From: B3-G11 sp039714175
Lineage (GTDB): Bacteria; Actinomycetota; Acidimicrobiia; Spongiisociales; UBA5794
Reading direction: 5' to 3'
Length of the DNA stretch: 9,201 nucleotides
NCBI GenBank assembly: GCA_039714175.1
Contig: JBDLJV010000081.1
Span: forward strand, 1-9,201
The position numbers and the translations under genes were made by a program. The notes under the pieces were generated by a model. It did not search any database. It was not told where the DNA came from and was given only the letters and a program-made list of their open reading frames with translations. Of this stretch, positions 5,511 through 9,201 are shown in pieces (positions within the stretch are counted from its first letter, which is position 1; the number at the start of each line of letters is the position of its first letter).

Positions 5511-6131
5511 TCAGTATTTGATGATCTGGTCGAAGTTGAGTTCCACCGGAGTCTCGCGACCAAAGATGTCCACGAGGACACGGACCTTTGACTGGTCCAC
5601 GTTGATGTCCTCGATGACACCGTTGAAGTCCGCGAACGGACCTTCGACAACGCGGACGGTCTCGCCGACCTCCCACGCTGGCTTGAAGGTCGGTTTGTCC
5701 TTCTTGGCGCCCTCTTCCTTCTCGACTCCGAGAATTCTCTCGACCTCACGCCGTGACAACGGACTGGGCTTGGTGCCCGACCCGACGAAGCCTGTCACAT
5801 TCGGCGTGTTGCGAACGGCATACCAGGAGTCGTCGTCCATATACATGCGCACAAGCACATAGCCAGGGAACTTCTTCCTGGCAACGGTGACCTTCTTGCC
5901 GTTCTTGTACTCGACGACATCCTCCATCGGGATGATGACATCGAAAACCTTGTCCTCGAGATGCATCGACTTGACGCGGTTCTCAAGGTTCGCCTTGACC
6001 TTCTTCTCGTATCCCGAGTAGGAGTGGATCACATACCACGCACCGGGCAGGTCATAGGGACTCGCTGGACGATGATCAACAACGTCCGCGGATTCTTCCT
6101 CAGCTACGACTTCTTCCACTGCTTCAGCCAT
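5511..6131 (-). CDS. nusG: transcription termination/antitermination protein NusG
   Basis: This is a 206-residue NusG, the elongation factor that binds RNA polymerase and links it to Rho or the leading ribosome. An acidic N-terminal extension (about residues 1-28, rich in E/D/A/V), typical of actinobacterial NusG, precedes the NGN domain. The NGN domain runs from about 31 (WYVIHSYSGYEKK) to about 120, with KFPGYVLVRM and NVTGFVG. The KOW domain starts near 150 and contains GETVRVVEGPFADFNGVI. The ATG at 6131 shares one base with the secE stop (TGATG), which indicates translational coupling. An ATG 16 codons further upstream lies inside secE and is not favoured. No strong ribosome binding site is visible, consistent with coupling. 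Confidence 0.97.
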   Translation of the reverse strand: MAEAVEEVVAEEESADVVDHRPASPYDLPGAWYVIHSYSGYEKKVKANLENRVKSMHLEDKVFDVIIPMEDVVEYKNGKKVTVARKKFPGYVLVRMYMDDDSWYAVRNTPNVTGFVGSGTKPSPLSRREVERILGVEKEEGAKKDKPTFKPAWEVGETVRVVEGPFADFNGVIEDINVDQSKVRVLVDIFGRETPVELNFDQIIKY

Positions 6132-6433
6132 CAGGTAATCGCATTCAGGACGTTGACGATGAGCTTGTTGAAGCCCCAATCCATGCCGAAGACGACAAGG
6201 GTCAGGATCGTGGTTATGCCGAACACGACCACGGTGTAGGTTGTCAGCTCATCCCGTGACGGCCAGGCAACCTTCTTGAGTTCCTGGCGCACCTCGCGGA
6301 AGTACTTCTGTACCCGCTGGATGAGGCTGAGATCTTGATCTTTCTTGGACTTCTTCGGGCGCGAAGCATCCGAGCGCTTCTTCTTCGCTCTCTCGTCTTC
6401 CTTCGCCTGAAGGCGTCGCATCTCACGGTTCAA
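6131..6433 (-). CDS. secE: preprotein translocase subunit SecE
   Basis: This is a 100-residue SecE, the small subunit that clamps SecY in the translocon. A long, highly charged N-terminal region (residues 1-38, many K/R/E/D) precedes the conserved amphipathic segment REVRQELKKVAWPSRDEL (about 46-63) and a single membrane helix at about 64-84. One-helix SecE is the norm outside enterobacteria. The start is TTG at 6433, supported by GAGGAG seven bases upstream. The ATG four codons later is too far from that site. The spacer between ribosome binding site and start contains one TACGTAC heptamer. The gene lies 22 bases after tRNA-Trp and shares one base with nusG. Confidence 0.95.
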   Translation of the reverse strand: MNREMRRLQAKEDERAKKKRSDASRPKKSKKDQDLSLIQRVQKYFREVRQELKKVAWPSRDELTTYTVVVFGITTILTLVVFGMDWGFNKLIVNVLNAIT

Positions 6434-6455
6434 CTACGTACTCCTCAGTAGTTCG

Positions 6456-6529
6456 CAGGGGTGGCGGGACTCGAACCCACAACATCCGGTTTTGGAGACC
6501 GGCGCTCTGCCAATTGGAGCTACACCCCT
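6456..6529 (-). tRNA. trnW: tRNA-Trp (anticodon CCA)
   Basis: A 74-base cloverleaf on the minus strand has acceptor stem AGGGGTG/CACCCCT, a D-arm GCTC/GAGC, an anticodon stem CCGGT/ACCGG around CTCCAAA (anticodon CCA) and a T-arm with TTCGAGT. The discriminator base is G. The 3' CCA is not encoded; CGA follows. The tRNA lies directly upstream of secE, a placement seen in many bacteria, and is probably co-transcribed with it. Confidence 0.97.
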
Positions 6530-6555
6530 CCGACCCGGTTGGGTCCCGGCCGGAG

Positions 6556-6585
6556 AGTATATGGACCCCTCACCCGAAGTGTAAA
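6556..6585 (-). promoter_or_regulatory. promoter of tRNA-Trp - secE - nusG - rplK - rplA
   Basis: On the minus strand TTTACA (6585-6580) and TATACT (6561-6556) are 18 bases apart. The start site would be near 6549, about 20 bases before the tRNA. GC-rich DNA between -10 and tRNA (GGCCGGGACCC) resembles the discriminators of stable-RNA and ribosomal promoters, which suggests growth-rate or ppGpp control (inference). Confidence 0.8.
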
Positions 6586-6592
6586 CCAAATA

Positions 6593-6669
6593 CAGGTATC
6601 AGGCACCGGGCGTCAGGTATCAGGTCCCTCGCTTCGCTCGCAGGGAGTCGGGTGTCGGGTGTCGGGTAT
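6593..6669. repeat. in-phase heptamer array with embedded hairpin module
   Basis: Exactly eleven 7-base slots fill 77 bases. Slots 1-5 follow CAGGTAT/CAGGCAC/CGGGCGT, and slots 9-11 are CGGGTGT, CGGGTGT and CGGGTAT. Slots 6-8 hold a CTCGCTTCGCTCGC core with flanking TCCCT/AGGGA able to pair, and it replaces precisely three units without changing phase. The array separates the anti-sigma stop (6678-6676) from the tRNA-Trp promoter. GAGCGAAGCGA words also occur at 156-166, near the heptamers at 75-123. Confidence 0.7.
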
Positions 6670-6675
6670 CTGCCG

Positions 6676-7014
6676 TTAGGCCGCTCGGTCGCGGTAGATC
6701 TTGTACAGCACGGCAGTGCCAGCGGCGGCAGTGGCTACAACGGCGGCGGCAACGGGGAGACGATTGTCCCTACGCGGCTCGTGTTCCACCAGCGCAACCG
6801 GTCCGAGATTGGCAACGACTTGGTTCGTCAGGTCACTCGGGGCACGATGGCTGTCGATCTCGAGTGCGTCGAGTTCGCGGTACATCTGGCGGTAGCGCAG
6901 TACCTCTCCCCTGCACGGCATGCACGAATCGACGTGGGCAGCCAGCGGACCGGTGATGGCGGCCTCGCCTACGGTCGGCAGGGCAACATGGACAGCGGAA
7001 CAGAGGACGTTCAA
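6676..7014 (-). CDS. membrane-bound zinc-finger anti-sigma factor
   Basis: This is a 112-residue protein with the ZAS (zf-HC2) pattern. C5 is followed by HVDSCMPC, that is H27-x3-C31-x2-C34, at normal spacing. These zinc ligands sit in the N-terminal sigma-binding domain of ECF anti-sigma factors. One membrane helix at about 86-107 (PVAAAVVATAAAGTAVLY) is followed by a short basic tail, so the N-terminal domain faces the cytoplasm. There is almost no extracytoplasmic sensor domain. The TTG start (7014) overlaps the sigma stop as TTGA, so the pair is translationally coupled. Starting later would lose C5, which supports TTG. It presumably binds and holds the upstream-encoded sigma factor. The C-x2-C/H zinc site could respond to thiol oxidation, as in the RsrA group (inference). 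Confidence 0.85.
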   Translation of the reverse strand: MNVLCSAVHVALPTVGEAAITGPLAAHVDSCMPCRGEVLRYRQMYRELDALEIDSHRAPSDLTNQVVANLGPVALVEHEPRRDNRLPVAAAVVATAAAGTAVLYKIYRDRAA

Positions 7015-7586
7015 TGGACACCGTCCTGGTATCCGTGAAGCATGTGCCTCAGCTCCTTGCGTCCCCGATGGAGACGCACCTTTGCAGCGGTGACGGAGAT
7101 CCCGAGGTGGTCGGCGATCTCGGAGTGGCTCCAGCCGTAGACGTCTTTGAGGACAACCACAGCACGAATGGAACTCGAGAGCTCCATCAGCGCGGCTTCG
7201 ATCCTGGGGGACGCGGAGGCTGCTTCCCCGGCTCGTTCGGGATCGAGCGTCGACGCTTGGGGTTCACTGGTCAGTGATTCGAGGGGATCGAGACGCACAC
7301 GCTTCTGCTTGGCACGGTGTGTCCAAGCGGTGTTCACGGTGATCCGGTGCATCCATGTCGAGAACTTGGCATCGCCGCGGAACTTCGGCATGGCCCGCCA
7401 GGCGCGGATGAAGGCGTCCTGGGAGACATCTGCGGCGAGATCGCGATCTCGGACAAGTCTGACGGCCAACGTGAACACCTCATGTTGATGCTGTGCCACG
7501 AGTTCACCGAATGCGTCGCGGTCGCCCTGCTTCGCTCTCTCGATGAGGTCTTGCGGCTGTGGAGGTTCGACTCGTTCGCGTTCCAT
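7011..7586 (-). CDS. ECF (group IV) RNA polymerase sigma factor
   Basis: This 191-residue protein has the two-domain ECF layout. Region 2 spans about 14-92, with QGDRDAFGELV, the core-binding DVSQDAFIRAWRAMPKFRG (53-71) and the -10-reading FSTWMHRITVN. Region 4 spans about 128-182, with the helix-turn-helix YGWSHSEIADHLGISVTAAKVRLHRGRKEL. The two are joined by a linker of about 35 residues. The ATG at 7586 is chosen because GGAG lies seven bases upstream; a TTG at 7610 would overlap the dehydratase gene by 20 bases and has no better site. The gene starts four bases after the dehydratase stop and overlaps the anti-sigma gene, so the three form one transcription unit. Its targets are unknown. 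Confidence 0.93.
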   Translation of the reverse strand: MERERVEPPQPQDLIERAKQGDRDAFGELVAQHQHEVFTLAVRLVRDRDLAADVSQDAFIRAWRAMPKFRGDAKFSTWMHRITVNTAWTHRAKQKRVRLDPLESLTSEPQASTLDPERAGEAASASPRIEAALMELSSSIRAVVVLKDVYGWSHSEIADHLGISVTAAKVRLHRGRKELRHMLHGYQDGVH

Positions 7587-7590
7587 CTCG

Positions 7591-8403
7591 TTACTCCGTC
7601 GTGGCGGCAACGGTAGCCGTGCCGGTCACCAGTTGCTCGTCTCCCGCAGATAACACAAGGCCGACCTTGTCCCCATCGAGCGTCGTTGCGATGGATGCCT
7701 GCTGGGCTGGACTCAGTGCGCTTCGGAACCGGATCTTGGCCGACACGACCTTGCGCCCGCCGGCTTCCGTCGATGCCTGCTGGGTGAGCCACGCATACAT
7801 CAGCAGACCGTGCACGACGGTGCCCGGGAGACCTGCCTCGACGGCGAACTCGTGGTCCCAGTGCAACGGATTGAAGTCCCGCGTCGCAGCCGAGTAGCGC
7901 ACAAGATCATGCCGGCTCGCCGACCGCAATGCCCCGCTGTTCTCCCCCCTTAGACGTACAGGAGGCTCTTCTCTCTGCTCTCTGTTCTCTGCTCTCTGAT
8001 CTGAAAGGACAAACGTCGACGTCGACTCCAGGATGACGTGCTGGCCATCGCGCGCCTCTGCTTTGAAGGTCACGAAGTAGGAATCGGCTCTCTGTCTCAC
8101 CCTGGTCACTTCACCGGTGACGGTCAGCGCCGTGTCGGCGGCGATCGGTGCCAGATAGGAGAAGGACTGATCGAGATGCAGCAGGGTCCGTGTGTACGGG
8201 ACGATGCGAGGGTCGTACAGGAACTCGTCAGCAACAGCGAACAGGAGCACCGACGCGAACCCTGGTGGGGCTTCGGCGATCCAGCGATCGGCATCGTCAC
8301 CGGTCACATCCACGTAAAGGGCTACGCGATCAGCGGTAACTGCGACCTCGACGGGGCCAAGGGACCATCCTTCGAGATCGGTTGGGGTTATGTGATCCGA
8401 CAT
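7591..8403 (-). CDS. fused double-hotdog (R)-hydratase/dehydratase, HadA-HadB type
   Basis: This is a 270-residue protein. Residues 1 to about 134 form an N-terminal MaoC-like hotdog of the FAS1-dehydratase N type, as in HadA/HadC; no catalytic dyad is seen there. Residues about 155-270 form a C-terminal MaoC hotdog with the hydratase-2 motif YSAATRDFNPLHWD, giving catalytic Asp176 and His181, plus GTVVHGLL (194-201). In Mycobacterium hadA, hadB and hadC are separate genes in this same rpmG-secE interval and dehydrate (R)-3-hydroxyacyl-ACP in FAS-II. Here the A-like and B-like halves are one chain joined by a charged linker (about 135-150) encoded by CAGAGAR heptamers. The role is probably (R)-3-hydroxyacyl-thioester dehydration in fatty-acid synthesis; action on CoA substrates is possible. 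No clear ribosome binding site precedes the ATG. The ECF sigma gene follows after 4 bases. Confidence 0.88.
   Translation of the reverse strand: MSDHITPTDLEGWSLGPVEVAVTADRVALYVDVTGDDADRWIAEAPPGFASVLLFAVADEFLYDPRIVPYTRTLLHLDQSFSYLAPIAADTALTVTGEVTRVRQRADSYFVTFKAEARDGQHVILESTSTFVLSDQRAENREQREEPPVRLRGENSGALRSASRHDLVRYSAATRDFNPLHWDHEFAVEAGLPGTVVHGLLMYAWLTQQASTEAGGRKVVSAKIRFRSALSPAQQASIATTLDGDKVGLVLSAGDEQLVTGTATVAATTE
7971..7998 (-). repeat. four CAGAGAR heptamers inside the dehydratase gene
   Basis: On the minus strand four contiguous units CAGAGAG, CAGAGAA, CAGAGAG and CAGAGAG fill exactly 28 bases. They encode the Q/R/E-rich interdomain linker at about residues 136-145. A 7-base unit shifts frame with every copy added or lost unless changes come in threes, so the present number keeps the downstream catalytic domain in frame. 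Confidence 0.75.
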
Positions 8404-8435
8404 GTGGCGATGAGGGTAGGTCGTGGATGTGCGCT

Positions 8436-8441
8436 TATAGT
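8436..8441 (+). promoter_or_regulatory. possible -10 box of the small plus-strand gene
   Basis: TATAGT fits TANNNT and lies 27 bases upstream of the ATG at 8469. No convincing -35 is seen at 16-18 bases spacing. The whole divergent spacer is only 65 bases, so both the dehydratase operon and this gene must start within it. Confidence 0.35.
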
Positions 8442-8468
8442 CGCAAGAGGCATCGAACAGGAGAATCC

Positions 8469-8834
8469 ATGGCAGCGAATGAGTGGACCATCAACTACCT
8501 CCCGGAAGACGGCGGTCGCATCACCGGCAAGCTGAAACTCACCGACGATGACCTCCGCTACAGCGGCCTCTACGACTCATCCAATGCCGAGATCGTCAAA
8601 GGCATCGGAGGGGCGCTCGCCACCTTTGCGGCATCTGGCGGTCACGCATCGTACTTCCACGACACCGACACGGATTTCGGTTTCACCCTTCCAAGGGCTG
8701 ACGTCGATCATGCCGAGTTGCGCAAGAAAGGATTGATGAAGCAGGCCGTCGTCCACATGCAGGATGGCTCATCGTTCGTCTTCGACTACGGAATGCTCAA
8801 TCCCAAGAAACTCATCGCCGCCATCAACAGCTAA
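8469..8834 (+). CDS. conserved-looking small hypothetical protein
   Basis: This is a 121-residue protein I do not recognise. The ATG at 8469 has AGGAG five bases upstream; extending further upstream would read through non-coding-like sequence. It has no signal peptide and no clear membrane helix, only a small hydrophobic patch GIGGALATFAAS at about 46-57. The pattern of short beta-like segments (GRITGKLKLTDDDLRYSG, FGFTLPRADV, KQAVVHMQDGSSFVFDYG) ending in a helix (NPKKLIAAINS) resembles small PH/GRAM-like domains, where a ligand or membrane lipid is bound. That is shape-based inference only. It is divergent from the dehydratase gene and converges on rpmG, with a shared terminator between. 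Confidence 0.8.
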   Translation: MAANEWTINYLPEDGGRITGKLKLTDDDLRYSGLYDSSNAEIVKGIGGALATFAASGGHASYFHDTDTDFGFTLPRADVDHAELRKKGLMKQAVVHMQDGSSFVFDYGMLNPKKLIAAINS

Positions 8835-8872
8835 GGGCGGGTCGCGCGGCACGGGCGCACCGAGAACGTGAA

Positions 8873-8898
8873 GAAGGCCCGCCGATCGGCGGGCCTTC
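8873..8898. terminator. bidirectional terminator between hypothetical gene and rpmG
   Basis: 8873-8898 is a perfect 26-base palindrome (GAAGGCCCGCCGA and its complement, with GATC at the centre). It lies between the convergent stop codons at 8834 and 8924. On the minus strand the stem is followed by TTCAC after a CTTC end, a weak U-rich tail, and on plus by AACATTG. It best serves rpmG but may act in both directions. Confidence 0.8.
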
Positions 8899-8923
8899 AA
8901 CATTGCTTCTGAGCAGCTGGTGA

Positions 8924-9082
8924 CTACCGCGTCTCTTTGTGCGCCGTCGTCTCACGACACCACTTGCAGAACTTGCGAAGCTCGATACGTTCACGAGTAT
9001 TCGTCTTGTTCTTCGTGGTGACGTAGTTACGCCTCTTGCACTCTTGACACGCAAGCGTGATCGGCGGTCTCTTGTCACTCAT
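8924..9082 (-). CDS. rpmG: 50S ribosomal protein L33
   Basis: This is a 52-residue L33, read on the minus strand as MSDKRPPITLACQEC and ending RETTAHKETR. Two CxxC pairs, C12/C15 and C39/C42, form the zinc ribbon of the C+ form of L33. NYVTTKNKTNTRERIELRKFC is the family signature. The length is normal. It follows tuf by 59 bases and has only a weak GAGTGAG-like ribosome binding site. In Mycobacterium a paralogue of rpmG occupies the same place upstream of hadABC and secE. Confidence 0.95.
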   Translation of the reverse strand: MSDKRPPITLACQECKRRNYVTTKNKTNTRERIELRKFCKWCRETTAHKETR

Positions 9083-9107
9083 TGTTGCTCACTCTGTTCT
9101 CGCGTAG

Positions 9108-9142
9108 TACGTGTTACGTACTACGTATTACGTACTACGTCT
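9108..9142. repeat. five TACGTNN tandem heptamers in the tuf-rpmG spacer
   Basis: Five contiguous units TACGTGT, TACGTAC, TACGTAT, TACGTAC and TACGTCT fill 35 bases of the 59-base spacer and touch the tuf stop codon. TACGTA is self-complementary, so the array can fold in many registers on either strand. The same unit occurs at 5019-5032. Confidence 0.75.
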
Positions 9143-9201
9143 TACTTAATGATCTTTGTGACGCGGCCTGCACCAACAGTGCGGCCACCCTCACGGATAG
9201 C
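9142..9201 (-). CDS. tuf: elongation factor Tu, C-terminal fragment (runs off the window)
   Basis: The last 19 codons and the TAA stop of EF-Tu are present. The fragment reads AIREGGRTVGAGRVTKIIK, the conserved end of domain III that includes the GGRTVGAG motif. The rest lies beyond the right edge. Its placement directly upstream of rpmG and the tRNA-Trp/secE block is the usual bacterial order. Confidence 0.95.
   Translation of the reverse strand, partial: AIREGGRTVGAGRVTKIIK

Noticed and set aside
6131..6179. Upstream ATG for NusG adding 16 residues
   Set aside because: The extension lies wholly inside secE in another frame and has no ribosome binding site; TGATG coupling at 6131 fits better.
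8824..9078. 84-codon minus-strand open frame over rpmG
   Set aside because: The adjacent frame (8924-9082) gives a perfect L33 with both CxxC pairs, and this frame is arginine/serine-rich noise.

Overview
The window looks chromosomal and comes from a moderately high-GC actinobacterium. An Acidimicrobiia-like lineage is my inference, not a demonstrated assignment. The reasons are the gene order tuf - rpmG - (R)-hydratase of the HadA/HadB type - tRNA-Trp - secE - nusG - rplK - rplA, which matches the actinobacterial block known from Mycobacterium, the acidic N-terminal extension of NusG, and sigma-A-like promoters with TANNNT -10 boxes. Almost everything is on the minus strand; only a secreted-protein gene and one small hypothetical gene run on plus.

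Right to left along the minus strand: the last 19 codons of tuf (EF-Tu) enter at the right edge, followed by rpmG (L33). A short plus-strand gene of unknown function (8469-8834) converges on rpmG and shares a palindromic terminator with it. Next come a fused two-hotdog dehydratase (HadA-like plus HadB-like), an ECF sigma factor and a zinc-finger anti-sigma factor with one membrane segment, all closely spaced or overlapping like an operon. A strong promoter (TTTACA-18-TATACT) then drives tRNA-Trp(CCA), secE, nusG, rplK and rplA, closed by a strand-specific intrinsic terminator at 4173-4205. rplJ and rplL do not follow. The 3706-4172 stretch has no gene and instead holds several long inverted repeats.

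The left third is an accessory module. A TetR-family regulator is translationally coupled (GTGA overlap) to a 692-residue enzyme that joins an alpha/beta-hydrolase with an intact Ser-Asp-His triad to a GT-B glycosyltransferase. A secreted protein of unknown function is transcribed divergently. The spacer between them carries two near-identical palindromes, TCGGTCG-TT-CGACCGA and TCGGTCG-GT-CGACCGA, one just downstream of each of two well-formed back-to-back promoters. This reads as an autoregulated TetR switch controlling both arms. In Mycobacterium the interval between rplA and rplJ also holds unrelated genes including a lipase-like hydrolase, so this may be a recurrent insertion position.

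The non-coding DNA is unusual. Degenerate seven-base tandem repeats occur at five places (75-123, 5019-5032, 6593-6669, 7971-7998, 9108-9142), and one of them encodes the interdomain linker of the HadA/HadB fusion. Two genes (the hydrolase-glycosyltransferase and rplK) end in perfect hairpins whose four-base loop is UAGC, so the stop codon itself lies in the loop. Two 16-bp-arm hairpins (39-76 and 3724-3759) share the arm motif GGWTGTGGTCGG and look like members of a dispersed REP-like family.
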